A DNA stretch of 64,000 nt from an uncultured Eubacteriales bacterium (GCA_905205065.1 CAJLCI010000009.1:1-64000); one strand, 5' to 3'. Counted from the stretch's first letter, positions 27,442-36,228 are shown. Numbers and translations: made by a program. The notes: generated by a model from the letters alone, not told the origin.

Positions 27442-27964
27442 TTTCAAATACCGTCTCTACCCTCTCACAGCCTATCATTTTACCTACAAATTCTGATACA
27501 TCCTCAGACTGAATTAGATTTTCCGAAAAATCGTCTGTATTTACATATATATTAACTCCTGTAACAGCTATATTTTCAACATCCGAATCGTCTATCGATA
27601 CAGTAACCGACACGGATTCTTCCGAAAGTCCAAACTCAAGACATATCTGTGACAAGATATACCTTTCAATCTCTGCCTGTCCTGCCGCAATCATTTCCGC
27701 ATATGCCGATTTCTCCGGTACTGCGTCGGCATCCATTATACCCTGATATTTTCCGTCATCTGCAATCGCCGATAACCCTTTCAGCAAATCGGGAACATCT
27801 TTAAAAAGTCTGACAGCAGGAATTGCAAGAGTAATAAGGACAGTCAGAGAGACTATATACTTAACATATTTTTTCGTTTCACCCTTCGGAGCAAAAATCT
27901 CCGCTGCACCTGCTGCAAGCGATATAAGAAATACCGTATAAAGAAAATTACCTATTGACGACAT
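27428..27964 (-). CDS. spoIIIAF: Stage III sporulation protein AF
   Basis: A 178-residue protein with two membrane helices near the N-terminus (about 7-25 and 33-52, with APKGETKKYVKYIVSLTVLITLAIPAV between) and a periplasmic-type domain that resembles SpoIIIAG/AH ring modules (ISQICLEFGLSEESVSVTVSIDD). It belongs to the mother-cell channel complex. It lies 15 bases after spoIIIAE and overlaps spoIIIAG. Sigma-E control is known for the family; I could not place a sigma-E promoter with confidence. Confidence 0.88.
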   Translation of the reverse strand: MSSIGNFLYTVFLISLAAGAAEIFAPKGETKKYVKYIVSLTVLITLAIPAVRLFKDVPDLLKGLSAIADDGKYQGIMDADAVPEKSAYAEMIAAGQAEIERYILSQICLEFGLSEESVSVTVSIDDSDVENIAVTGVNIYVNTDDFSENLIQSEDVSEFVGKMIGCERVETVFENEAE

Positions 27965-27979
27965 TTTACTTTCCTCATC

Positions 27980-29134
27980 TTATGCCGAAACTGCGGTTGA
28001 ACATTTAACAAGCAATGTAACGCAAAAAATAAATAAAATGGAACAGGCAGCCACAATAGCAAGAGCAAACCCCATTATGCCGTTCATCTCATCTATAAAT
28101 AATTGTTCTTTTTCGCACCCAAGTATCTGTGCCGTAATTGAAGCCGCCCTGAGAGTAAGCCTGTGAAGCAAAAGAGAAATTATAATGGGAAGAACAATCA
28201 AGATAATCGCTATAACAGTTAAAAGGCCGGCCGCGCTTCTGATTGTTCCTATACCTCCGACAACAGCTCTCATAGCCTCTCCCGCCGCGCTTCCGACAAC
28301 AGGGATCATGTTGGAAACGGCAAATTTGATGGTCCTCGCCGCGGCATTATCCGCCGCAACCGCAAGTTTATTCTGATAACCCATGATAAGTGAGAATAAT
28401 ACCATTAAAAAGCTCAGTCCCGTGGTAAAAACCCCTCGTATAAATGAACTGACGCCGCGGAGATTAATTCCACCGCCAACGCATGTAAGCAAGGATATTC
28501 CAAAGCATATACGCAAAACCGGATACAGACAATACGTACATATATTTTCAATTGCCGTAAAGATGACTACCATTGACGCGTTATTCGCAACAGATGCAGT
28601 AAAATTACCTCCTGCGGCATAAAGAGAGCCCATAACCGGAAGAATAGCATTCATAAACAATGTAAGCTGTTCAAGAGACGCGGATACCGAATCCCAAAGT
28701 CTTGTCACAACATTTATCAGAGGTAAAGCTATACAAAGAGTCGAAGCATATCCGCAGGCAGAAGAAAGGGAACTGTTTGTAATACCTTCAGAGATTTTTC
28801 TGACAACAGATGCAAGAAGGACTGTTCCGCAGATCAGTGCAAAATCCGAAAAAACAGGCCCTATAGCTTTAAGTGTTATCTTAGCCGCGGCACGCACAAG
28901 AAGTCCCGCGTCATATGAAAGTGCATTTTCCGACTCTTCTGACGTCATATCCGGAATATATTCCTTTACCTCTTCCGGAATAGCATCACGTATATCGCTT
29001 ATTTCACTGTTATCACTGTCGTTTTCAACCGCACAAATGTTTATGCTCAAAACAGCCATAATTAACGGGACAGTAAATAAAACAATAATATAAGCCAAGA
29101 ATCGTTTCCGTTTTTTCCTGACATTCATTTTCAT
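27980..29134 (-). CDS. spoIIIAE: Stage III sporulation protein AE
   Basis: SpoIIIAE is the polytopic membrane component of the SpoIIIA-SpoIIQ channel. The 384-residue protein starts with a signal-like helix (about 12-32), then a short soluble segment (IPEEVKEYIPDM), then six or more membrane helices to the C-terminus. GNFTASVANNASMVVIFTAIENICTYCLYPVLRIC and VGSAAGEAMRAVVGGIGTIRSAAG are family-typical. AAGGA six bases before 29134 decides the start; an upstream start would overlap spoIIIAD. Confidence 0.9.
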   Translation of the reverse strand: MKMNVRKKRKRFLAYIIVLFTVPLIMAVLSINICAVENDSDNSEISDIRDAIPEEVKEYIPDMTSEESENALSYDAGLLVRAAAKITLKAIGPVFSDFALICGTVLLASVVRKISEGITNSSLSSACGYASTLCIALPLINVVTRLWDSVSASLEQLTLFMNAILPVMGSLYAAGGNFTASVANNASMVVIFTAIENICTYCLYPVLRICFGISLLTCVGGGINLRGVSSFIRGVFTTGLSFLMVLFSLIMGYQNKLAVAADNAAARTIKFAVSNMIPVVGSAAGEAMRAVVGGIGTIRSAAGLLTVIAIILIVLPIIISLLLHRLTLRAASITAQILGCEKEQLFIDEMNGIMGFALAIVAACSILFIFCVTLLVKCSTAVSA

Positions 29135-29150
29135 TAGGTATCCTTTTGAA

Positions 29151-29552
29151 TTATGTAAGCAAGCTTCCTGTAATTTCAATAAGCTCGGTGAGGAGAGGAA
29201 GACTCAAGACAAATATTTCCGCCTTGCCTGCAAGCTCAATTTTTTCAGCTATTGAACCTTCTCCCGAATCCCGGCAAATATCGGCTGTACTTTGAGTAAT
29301 CAAGGCAATTCCAAGTGATTTCATAACGATTTGTATGTAGGGTATAAAATCGGAAAACTTACCTGACGCGGCTTCCTCCGTAATATAGCCGAGCATATCG
29401 GTAACCGGTGAAAGACATGCGATAACACAAGTAAATAAAACAATACAGGTAACCGTGGTCAGTACAGTTGCATATTCCGGACGAAATTGCTTAATAGTCA
29501 TTATAAATACAACAGCTACTATCGCAATACCGCATAATTTTATAGTAGTCAT
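29151..29552 (-). CDS. spoIIIAD: Stage III sporulation protein AD
   Basis: A small membrane protein (134 residues) with about four helices, paralogous to SpoIIIAC. It ends in ELAGKAEIFVLSLPLLTELIEITGSLL, a clear family signature. ATG 29552 follows GAAAGG-CAT-GGTC, an extended ribosome-binding pattern found at several genes in this window. About 200 bases separate it from spoIIIAC, unusual in an operon that is otherwise tight. Confidence 0.88.
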   Translation of the reverse strand: MTTIKLCGIAIVAVVFIMTIKQFRPEYATVLTTVTCIVLFTCVIACLSPVTDMLGYITEEAASGKFSDFIPYIQIVMKSLGIALITQSTADICRDSGEGSIAEKIELAGKAEIFVLSLPLLTELIEITGSLLT

Positions 29553-29751
29553 TCTATGACCATGCCTTTCGTACATATTTTGAGGAGTCCCAAAAAATTC
29601 AATCTCCTTAGAATATCATATCAGCTTTTCAGACTGGCAACTCAAAATTTTTGCTGCCCTTAATTGTATGAAAATTTTTCTTTAGACTTACTAACATAAC
29701 ATAATGCCTATCTTACACTTTTTTAGCAGATAAAAATTATTTCTTCCGAAC
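29553..29751 (-). other. Non-coding gap inside spoIIIA operon
   Basis: About 200 bases lie between spoIIIAC and spoIIIAD. I see no coding frame or hairpin-plus-T terminator. It may hold an internal promoter or decayed sequence. Confidence 0.4.
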
Positions 29752-29946
29752 TTAGAGACCAAACAGAGCCTTTATTGTATTGAGCAGCGTGGCAATTTCT
29801 CCGACAAGCATTAAAAGCACGATTACTATTCCGGTAACAGAAACCAGCATTGCCATCTCGTCTCTTCCCGTCTTGCTCAGCACCTGATAAAGAACACTGA
29901 CAATAAGCCCCACTCCGGCAACCTTCAAAATCAATCCTGTATCCAT
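29752..29946 (-). CDS. spoIIIAC: Stage III sporulation protein AC
   Basis: A 64-residue protein with two membrane helices (LILKVAGVGLIVSVLYQVL and MAMLVSVTGIVIVLLMLV), joined by SKTGRDE, and a C-terminal EIATLLNTIKALFGL helix. This is exactly the SpoIIIAC size and pattern. The ATG at 29946 has AGGGGAGA eight bases upstream; a longer frame would add 45 residues without homology. It lies between spoIIIAB and spoIIIAD. Confidence 0.9.
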   Translation of the reverse strand: MDTGLILKVAGVGLIVSVLYQVLSKTGRDEMAMLVSVTGIVIVLLMLVGEIATLLNTIKALFGL

Positions 29947-30094
29947 ATATATCTCCCCTGCCTCCTTAACGGAGGTTCCTTTCTTGTGCATCCTGTCCGT
30001 CAAAATCAAAAAATGCCAATCAGCATATAATGCCGGAGCACAATATATAATATTCGACAAGGTACATCTGCAATTTACCAATAATATTGCGGCT

Positions 30095-30619
30095 CTATAA
30101 TAATAAGATAACCAACATCATACCCGTACTTAAGCTGAGCGTCGTCTGCAGCTTTGCGCGTTTAGGAAGTTCTTCACGCTTTTTTTTGCATTCTGCCTCA
30201 ATACACTCAATAACAGCATCGCAGCGCCTTATCTGATCCTCTGCCACACAGCGTCCCAGCGAAGCGCCGAATTCATAAACTGCAGAATACAATGAATCGC
30301 TCATCGGAATTTGTTTTCTTGTTAACTCAAGCACCTGACAAAAAGCTGTTTTATCATCGCTTTCTCCGTCATCCGCAGTCTCTCTCAAAAGAGAGAGAAA
30401 ACCGCAGTTTTCAAGCTCCCTGCAGCCAAAGCTTTTATAAATCTCAGACAACGGTATAGAATAATACTCAATCTCTCTTTTGATATGACAGATAAGATCG
30501 AGAATACCTTCAAGCCGTCTGAGCCCTTCCCGTTCATTCGCCGCAAGCCGCACTCCAAATTGGGCGGTACAAAAAAATATTGTAATTAACAGCGCCATTT
30601 TAATCAAATAATATATCAT
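30095..30619 (-). CDS. spoIIIAB: Stage III sporulation protein AB
   Basis: A 174-residue protein with an N-terminal membrane helix, a cytosolic helical domain (LAANEREGLRRLEGILDLICHIKREIEYYSIPLSEIYKS), and a C-terminal hydrophobic anchor. SpoIIIAB resembles type II secretion GspF-like proteins and partners the SpoIIIAA ATPase. The ATG at 30619 begins MIYYLIKMALL, 16 bases after the spoIIIAA stop; earlier in-frame starts would overlap spoIIIAA. Confidence 0.88.
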   Translation of the reverse strand: MIYYLIKMALLITIFFCTAQFGVRLAANEREGLRRLEGILDLICHIKREIEYYSIPLSEIYKSFGCRELENCGFLSLLRETADDGESDDKTAFCQVLELTRKQIPMSDSLYSAVYEFGASLGRCVAEDQIRRCDAVIECIEAECKKKREELPKRAKLQTTLSLSTGMMLVILLL

Positions 30620-30635
30620 ATATTCCAGCCAATCC

Positions 30636-31598
30636 TCATTGTTTCGGGTTTTCGCAGTTTGCCTCATGTATAAAAAAACGCAGTCCTCCACGCAAAGAGG
30701 AATCTCTTGAAATGCCGATATATCTTGCAAACACAGAATTATCGTACAGAAGCTTAATCGGAGGCCGTCTCATCAATTCATCATAAGAGCCTGCATGGGC
30801 TGACGCAGCAAGAGGAACACCGCTGTTCATAGCTTCAAGAATCGCCTGCGCGTCTCTCATTCCCCCGATTTCATCACATATTATAAGCTCCGGAGAAAGT
30901 GTTCTTGTCGCCTGTTCAATTCCTTCTCCTTTAGGGTACCCGTCAAGCATATCAATCAAAGTTTTTTGCATCTCATCTTCATCCCTGAATTCTCCTCGCT
31001 CGTCTACAACAGCAACACGAAGGGGATTTTCACCTGATGCCGCTTTTATCGCAATATCTCTGAGCAAAGTTGTTTTTCCGGAACACGGTGGACCGTAAAA
31101 TAATACGCCGCCCCGAAAACGATCTGCATTTAAAATTTCAAATATTCCGTCGGAAGCTCCTGTTCCCCGGTGTTCAAGACGTATACATACAGACGTAATC
31201 TCACTGAGATTTGATATTCCGTCAGACAAGCTTCTTCCTCCGGAAAGCATTTTAGTATCTGATACGGCTCTTCCGCATAAACCAACTCTGCACCCGTCCG
31301 GAAGACGTATATAACCATGACGGACTGTAGGCGCATGAGTATGCATCGAATTTTCTGTCATTCTCGTTACAACACAAGAAATTTCTCCGGACTGACAATA
31401 AACTTCAAGAGGAATATTTTTTCCGCTGCTGAGAGTAAGCGAAGCTTTTCTTCCGCGCCTTAGACGAAGTTCTGTAATAAAGTCCCCTCCGTCGTTATAA
31501 TCGGAAAATATTTGTCCGGTATCCGACATTGCAAGCTTGATTTTTTCAGCAAGTCTTGGAGGCAGATATTTCAATATATTATTAAAAGAAGAAATCAT
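30636..31598 (-). CDS. spoIIIAA: Stage III sporulation protein AA (ATPase)
   Basis: SpoIIIAA is the cytosolic secretion-type ATPase of the feeding-tube channel. In the 320-residue protein the Walker A loop is GPPCSGKTTLLRDIA and Walker B is ELIICDEIGG. The N-terminal domain carries ITELRLRRGRKASL, and VRHGYIRLPDGCRVGLCG is conserved. The start MISSFNN at 31598 lies 12 bases after GAAAGG-CAC-GGTC. It is first of seven spoIIIA genes. Confidence 0.93.
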   Translation of the reverse strand: MISSFNNILKYLPPRLAEKIKLAMSDTGQIFSDYNDGGDFITELRLRRGRKASLTLSSGKNIPLEVYCQSGEISCVVTRMTENSMHTHAPTVRHGYIRLPDGCRVGLCGRAVSDTKMLSGGRSLSDGISNLSEITSVCIRLEHRGTGASDGIFEILNADRFRGGVLFYGPPCSGKTTLLRDIAIKAASGENPLRVAVVDERGEFRDEDEMQKTLIDMLDGYPKGEGIEQATRTLSPELIICDEIGGMRDAQAILEAMNSGVPLAASAHAGSYDELMRRPPIKLLYDNSVFARYIGISRDSSLRGGLRFFIHEANCENPKQ

Positions 31599-31921
31599 TC
31601 TTAGACCGTGCCTTTCGTTTATGCCAGAATTAAACAAATCTTATCTTTCTGCATCCCGCCGGATAAACCGGCGGGTAAAATATAAAATTTCTAAATATAT
31701 AACTCGTCAATTCCGCGCATTATGTGTATAATAATATTCAAAGCATTACCTCTCGCATTTACTTCAATTTTATGTAACGGCATGTCCTGATATTACCCTT
31801 ATTGTTTTTATTAATTTATTTAATATATTCGTATACAAAGAATGTAATATTTAATTGTTTGAAAAACGTTTCTGTCTGAAAAAGGAATTTATATCCAGTG
31901 AAAAAGAAACAATATTTAAAA
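31599..31921. other. spoIIIA-nrdD divergent intergenic region
   Basis: A perfect 8-bp GC hairpin (CCCGCCGG-ATAAA-CCGGCGGG, 31655-31675) lies in the spoIIIAA leader. It is not followed by a T-run in the sense direction. The rest is AT-rich and should hold the spoIIIA promoter, probably sigma-E dependent. I could not identify a sigma-E motif pair with confidence. Confidence 0.5.
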
Positions 31922-31975
31922 ACACAATATATTGTGTTTTTCTCTATTGACAACCACAATATATTGTGTTATAAT
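31922..31975 (+). promoter_or_regulatory. nrdD promoter with two NrdR boxes
   Basis: Two near-perfect palindromes, ACACAATATATTGTGT at 31922-31937 and CCACAATATATTGTGT at 31954-31969, have centres 32 bp apart, about three helical turns, as in known NrdR operators. The promoter TTGACA (31947-31952), 17-base spacer, TATAAT (31970-31975) is interleaved: box 2 fills the spacer. NrdR-ATP/dATP should repress by blocking RNA polymerase. The nrdR gene itself is not in the window. Confidence 0.93.
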
Positions 31976-32173
31976 ACATTTGCATTTAGGAACACAGCTT
32001 TGACAGTTCCACACGAGTGTAAAGCTCGTTCTATAGCAGCGTCTTGTATCGGCGCGTTAATAGTAGGTTCGGTTGATCTTATGTCTATGCATAAACTAGA
32101 ATGCCTGACCTCAGCTATACTTACCATATAAAAGTATTAATTTATATATTATAGGAAAGGAACCCTACAGAAG
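31976..32173 (+). other. Long nrdD 5' leader
   Basis: About 190 bases of untranslated leader separate the predicted start from nrdD. A small hairpin ACGAG-TGTAAAG-CTCGT is visible near 32013-32029. No recognisable riboswitch class or terminator is seen. Confidence 0.4.
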
Positions 32174-34570
32174 ATGTATCAAGTCATTAAAAGAGACGGA
32201 AAAATGGTCGACTTTGATTTAAGCAAAATCAGTGCCGCGATTCAAAAAGCATTCGACGCTCTCCAAAAGCAATATAATCAAAATATTATTGATATGCTTG
32301 CGCTCAAAGTAACAGCAGATTATGAACCTAAAATCAAAGACGAAAAAATAACTGTTGAAAGTATTCAGGACAGCGTTGAAGACGTTCTTGTTCAGGCAGG
32401 CTATGCCGATGTTGCAAAATGCTACATCCTTTATCGTAAACAGCGTGAAAAAATCCGCAACATGAAAAACACTATGATAGACTATAAAGAAACTGTGGAT
32501 AAATACATGCATGCAAATGACTGGAGAGTAAAGGAAAACTCTACGGTTACATATTCTGTTGGAGGACTTATTCTGTCAAACTCCGGCGCTATTACGGCAA
32601 ACTATTGGCTCAGCGAAATTTACGACCAGGAAATCGCAGACGCACACAGAAACTCTGACATTCATCTTCATGATCTTTCTATGCTGACCGGATACTGCGC
32701 AGGATGGTCCCTTCGCCAGCTTATCAAGGAAGGGCTCGGCGGAATTCCCGGTAAAATAACGTCTTCCCCTGCAAAGCATCTTGCGACGCTTTGCAATCAA
32801 ATGGTAAACTTTCTGGGTATAATGCAGAATGAGTGGGCAGGCGCTCAGGCATTTTCCTCGTTTGATACATATTTAGCTCCTTTTGTAAAGGCAGATAATC
32901 TTGATTACGACACAGTAAAGAAATGCGTAGAATCATTTATTTACGGAGTCAATACTCCAAGCCGCTGGGGAACCCAGGCCCCGTTTTCCAACATAACGCT
33001 TGACTGGACTGTCCCGAACGATCTTGCAGAGCTTCCGGCAATTGTCGGAGGAAAGGAAATGCCTTTTAAATACAAGGACTGCAAGCGCGAAATGGATATG
33101 ATAAACAAAGCATTTATCGAGGTTATGATAGACGGTGACGCTAACGGACGCGGTTTCCAGTATCCTATTCCTACATATTCAATAACACGTGATTTTGACT
33201 GGTCAGAGACAGAGAACAATCGTCTTCTTTTTGAAATGACATCAAAATACGGCACACCGTATTTCTCAAACTATGTCAACAGCGATATGGAACCAAGCGA
33301 CATAAGAAGTATGTGCTGCCGTCTCCGTCTGGATCTCCGTGAGCTTCGCAAAAAGTCCGGCGGTTTCTTCGGAAGCGGAGAGTCTACCGGTTCAATCGGA
33401 GTTGTAACAATAAACATGCCGAGAATTGCGTATCTTTCATCAGATGAGGCAGATTTCTATAAGCGTCTTGACCATATGATGGATATTTCCGCGCGTTCAT
33501 TAAAGACCAAGCGTACTGTTATCTCAAAACTACTGGAACAGGGCCTTTACCCCTATACAAAACATTATCTCGGTAATCTTGACAATCACTTCTCCACAAT
33601 CGGACTTGTCGGTATGAACGAGGCTTGCCTGAACGCAAAATGGATTCGTCGGGATTTAACAGATAAAGCTGCGCAGCAATTCACAAAGGATGTTCTTATA
33701 CATATGCGCACACGTTTGTCAGATTATCAGGAGAAATACAGCGATCTTTATAATCTCGAGGCAACGCCGGCAGAATCCACTTCATACCGTCTTGCTAAGC
33801 ACGATGTTGAAAGATACCCCGATATTATAACGGCAACAGACAATAAAAAAGGAAATACTCCTTATTATACAAACAGTTCTCATCTTCCGGTCGGATATAC
33901 CGAGGATATTTTTGACGCGCTGGATATTCAGGATGAGCTTCAGACTTTATATACCTCCGGAACAGTGTTTCATGCATTTCTCGGTGAAAAGCTTCCTTCA
34001 TGGAAATCGGCAGCAAATCTCGTGCGCAAAATTGCAGAAAATTACAAACTGCCGTATTATACTCTTAGCCCTACATATTCTATCTGCAAGAATCACGGGT
34101 ATATGACGGGAGAACACTATACATGCGACAGCTGCGGAGAAAAAGCAGAGGTATACAGCAGAATAACAGGCTATTACCGTCCAGTACAAAACTGGAATGA
34201 CGGAAAACTTCAGGAATTCAAAGAGAGAAAAACTTACGATATAAATAGCTCTCATCTGAAGCATGCGGGAGTTTCCGGTGAACAATCTGCAGAGACCAAC
34301 GGCTGTGGCTGCGAAGAATGCGGAGGAGAAACAGAAATTCTTCTTTTTGCCTCAAAAACCTGTCCGAACTGCAAAAGAGCTGCCGAACATCTTGATAAAG
34401 CAGGCATTCCATACAGAAAAATAATTTGTGAAGAAAATGAAGAAGAAGCTGTCAGATACGGAGTCCGTCTTGCGCCGACTCTCATTGTCGTCCGCGAGGG
34501 TACATTTGACAAATATGCAAATGCTTCTAATATAATAAAATATATCGAAGAGGCTACAGTTAAAGCATAA
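32174..34570 (+). CDS. nrdD: Anaerobic ribonucleoside-triphosphate reductase with C-terminal thioredoxin-like domain
   Basis: A class III (glycyl radical) reductase of 798 residues. An N-terminal ATP-cone (about 1-95, MYQVIKRDGKMVDFDLSKI) gives allosteric control. The catalytic barrel follows, then a Zn site (CKNHGY ... CDSCGE) and the glycyl radical loop YSRITGYYRPV with G666. After a Cys-rich linker (NGCGCEECGG) comes an approximately 75-residue glutaredoxin/NrdH-like domain with CPNC at 730-733 and LAPTLIV, probably supplying electrons from thioredoxin reductase. The radical activase gene nrdG is not adjacent, which is unusual. GGAAAGG lies 13 bases before the ATG. Confidence 0.94.
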   Translation: MYQVIKRDGKMVDFDLSKISAAIQKAFDALQKQYNQNIIDMLALKVTADYEPKIKDEKITVESIQDSVEDVLVQAGYADVAKCYILYRKQREKIRNMKNTMIDYKETVDKYMHANDWRVKENSTVTYSVGGLILSNSGAITANYWLSEIYDQEIADAHRNSDIHLHDLSMLTGYCAGWSLRQLIKEGLGGIPGKITSSPAKHLATLCNQMVNFLGIMQNEWAGAQAFSSFDTYLAPFVKADNLDYDTVKKCVESFIYGVNTPSRWGTQAPFSNITLDWTVPNDLAELPAIVGGKEMPFKYKDCKREMDMINKAFIEVMIDGDANGRGFQYPIPTYSITRDFDWSETENNRLLFEMTSKYGTPYFSNYVNSDMEPSDIRSMCCRLRLDLRELRKKSGGFFGSGESTGSIGVVTINMPRIAYLSSDEADFYKRLDHMMDISARSLKTKRTVISKLLEQGLYPYTKHYLGNLDNHFSTIGLVGMNEACLNAKWIRRDLTDKAAQQFTKDVLIHMRTRLSDYQEKYSDLYNLEATPAESTSYRLAKHDVERYPDIITATDNKKGNTPYYTNSSHLPVGYTEDIFDALDIQDELQTLYTSGTVFHAFLGEKLPSWKSAANLVRKIAENYKLPYYTLSPTYSICKNHGYMTGEHYTCDSCGEKAEVYSRITGYYRPVQNWNDGKLQEFKERKTYDINSSHLKHAGVSGEQSAETNGCGCEECGGETEILLFASKTCPNCKRAAEHLDKAGIPYRKIICEENEEEAVRYGVRLAPTLIVVREGTFDKYANASNIIKYIEEATVKA

Positions 34571-34576
34571 TATACT

Positions 34577-34613
34577 TAAAGTCACAGTTATTATAATAAC
34601 TGTGACTTTATTA
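34577..34613 (+). terminator. nrdD terminator
   Basis: AAAGTCACAGTTAT and its complement form a near-perfect hairpin directly after nrdD, followed by a short T-rich stretch. Beyond it, to 34797, the sequence is AT-rich with nothing identifiable. Confidence 0.7.
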
Positions 34614-34797
34614 CTCAAAAAGCCATAATAAATTTTTATGTACTGAAATCTGTTTTTAAAAAAAGATTTAATTTTTTCAGACGATAATTAAATATTTTTC
34701 TTTAAAATAAAAAGTAAAACGGTTATACTCCGAAATGATTATGTTTATCCTTATTTTCATTTCATAATCAAATTTTGCCAAATCATTTTTCTATGTA

Positions 34798-34825
34798 TTG
34801 ACATCAGAAAAAATTTAAATATAAT
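34798..34825 (+). promoter_or_regulatory. Promoter of the dfx-ftn-rubredoxin genes
   Basis: TTGACA (34798-34803) and TATAAT (34820-34825) are separated by 16 bases, about 80 bases before the desulfoferrodoxin start. No clear PerR box is visible. Confidence 0.7.
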
Positions 34826-34907
34826 ATATAGTATAAAAAGTATTTTTAATTATCTTACGGCTGTTCAATATCAAAAGCACATTTTTAATGAAAGAAGGAG
34901 TTTTGAA

Positions 34908-35282
34908 ATGGAACAGAAATTTTATATCTGCGAACATTGCGGAAACATTATAGCGATGGTAAAAGACAAAGGAGTCCCTGTAATGTGCTGCGGGCAAAAA
35001 ATGACCGAAATAATTCCCGGCACATCCGATGCGTCACAGGAGAAACACGTTCCTGTCTATACCATAGACGGCAATTTAGTCAAAGTTAAAGTGGGATCTG
35101 CCGAGCACCCGATGCTTCCTGAGCATTATATTGAATGGGTATCTCTGCAAACGAAATACGGTAACCAAAGAAAAGTTTTGAAACCCGGCGGAAAACCGGA
35201 AGCCTGCTTTGCAATTTGTGACGGTGATGAAATTGAAGCCGTTTACGCATACTGCAGCACGCACAGTCTTTGGAAAGCATAA
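34908..35282 (+). CDS. dfx: Desulfoferrodoxin (superoxide reductase)
   Basis: A two-iron superoxide reductase of 124 residues that reduces superoxide to peroxide without releasing oxygen. The desulforedoxin domain has the Fe(Cys)4 ligands C8, C11, C27 and C28 (ICEHCGN, VMCCGQ). The catalytic Fe(His)4Cys site is visible as H47 (KHVPVY), H67, H73 (EHPMLPEHYIEW), C116 and H119 (CSTHSLW). AAGAAGGAG precedes the ATG. Ferritin and rubredoxin follow in the same direction, a standard anaerobe oxygen-defence set. Confidence 0.96.
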   Translation: MEQKFYICEHCGNIIAMVKDKGVPVMCCGQKMTEIIPGTSDASQEKHVPVYTIDGNLVKVKVGSAEHPMLPEHYIEWVSLQTKYGNQRKVLKPGGKPEACFAICDGDEIEAVYAYCSTHSLWKA

Positions 35283-35448
35283 ATATTTTTTAATCCGACA
35301 GCCGCGGTTTTATTAAGAACCGTAATAATACGGTGTAAACATCATCAGTAAGCAGTAAAGCGACCAAAAAAATCTATACAAATCTGACGTAATATCGTAA
35401 TACAATAATCGGAATTTATAGTCAGCAAGAAAGGAAAGGATGGTATAA

Positions 35449-35958
35449 ATGACCGACAAAGTAGCTAAGCTTATTAATACTCAAATAAATAAGGAATTCT
35501 ATTCCGCGTACCTCTATCTTGAATTTTCAAACTACTACGCGTCAGAGGGCTTGGATGGTTTTGAAAACTGGTACAAGATTCAGGCGCAGGAAGAACGCGA
35601 CCATGCGCTGTTGTTTTATCAGTATCTTCAAAATAACAGCATCAAAGTTACATTTGAAGCTATTGACAAACCGAAATGCGATCTTAAAGAACATATTGAT
35701 CCGCTAAAGGCTGCCCTTGCGCATGAAAAATATGTCACAGAGCTGATTAACACTATCTACGCCGCCGCCCTTGAGAATCATGATTACCGTACAATGCAGC
35801 TTCTTGACTGGTTTGTCAAAGAACAGGGAGAAGAGGAAAAAAATGCGACAGATATGGTTACAAAAATGGAGCTTTTCGGAAGCGACATGAAAAGTCTGTA
35901 CATGCTCAACAATGAATTAAAATCGCGCGTATATGCTGCCCCGTCTTTAGTGCTGTAG
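35449..35958 (+). CDS. ftnA: Non-heme ferritin
   Basis: A 169-residue iron-storage ferritin. The four-helix bundle carries the ferroxidase residues: E in NKEFYSAYLYLEFSNYY, E and H in QEERDHALLFYQYL, and E94/Q in the HEKYVTELINTIY and EQGEEEKNATDMV helices. It is bacterial FtnA-like with no heme-binding methionine evident. GAAAGGAAAGGATGGT precedes the ATG. It oxidises and stores iron, reducing Fenton chemistry next to the superoxide reductase gene. Confidence 0.94.
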   Translation: MTDKVAKLINTQINKEFYSAYLYLEFSNYYASEGLDGFENWYKIQAQEERDHALLFYQYLQNNSIKVTFEAIDKPKCDLKEHIDPLKAALAHEKYVTELINTIYAAALENHDYRTMQLLDWFVKEQGEEEKNATDMVTKMELFGSDMKSLYMLNNELKSRVYAAPSLVL

Positions 35959-36066
35959 TAATAGAACATAAAGATTCTGTATCAGCCGCAGCTTGATACT
36001 CTGAATAACGAGTTTCAGCCGGGCTGAAAAAATAATATAAATAAATTTGAAAGGAAAAAGAGTATA

Positions 36067-36222
36067 ATGAAATATGTATGTGATGTATGTGGATATGTAT
36101 ACGACGAAGAAACTGGAGATCCGGATAACGGTATAGCTCCGGGAACAAAGTGGGAGGATATCCCGGAAGACTGGGTTTGCCCTCTCTGCGGTGTAGGAAA
36201 GGACAATTTTTCAAAAGAATAA
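36067..36222 (+). CDS. Rubredoxin
   Basis: This 51-residue electron carrier begins MKYVCDVCGYVYDEETGD and ends in WVCPLCGVGKDNFSKE. The single iron is bound by C5, C8, C38 and C41 in the two CxxCG knuckles, and the GIAPGTKWEDIPEDW segment is canonical. GAAAGGAAAAAG precedes the ATG. It is probably the electron donor to the desulfoferrodoxin encoded upstream. A terminator follows directly. Confidence 0.96.
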   Translation: MKYVCDVCGYVYDEETGDPDNGIAPGTKWEDIPEDWVCPLCGVGKDNFSKE

Positions 36223-36228
36223 CAATAC

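Noticed and set aside
31655..31675. Eighth copy of the composite repeat near spoIIIAA
   Set aside because: CCGCCGGATAAA resembles the head of copy 6, but no array unit or tail follows. It is better read as a simple hairpin.
31898..32131. Open frame before nrdD
   Set aside because: It spans both NrdR boxes and the promoter, has no ribosome binding site and no protein-like conservation.
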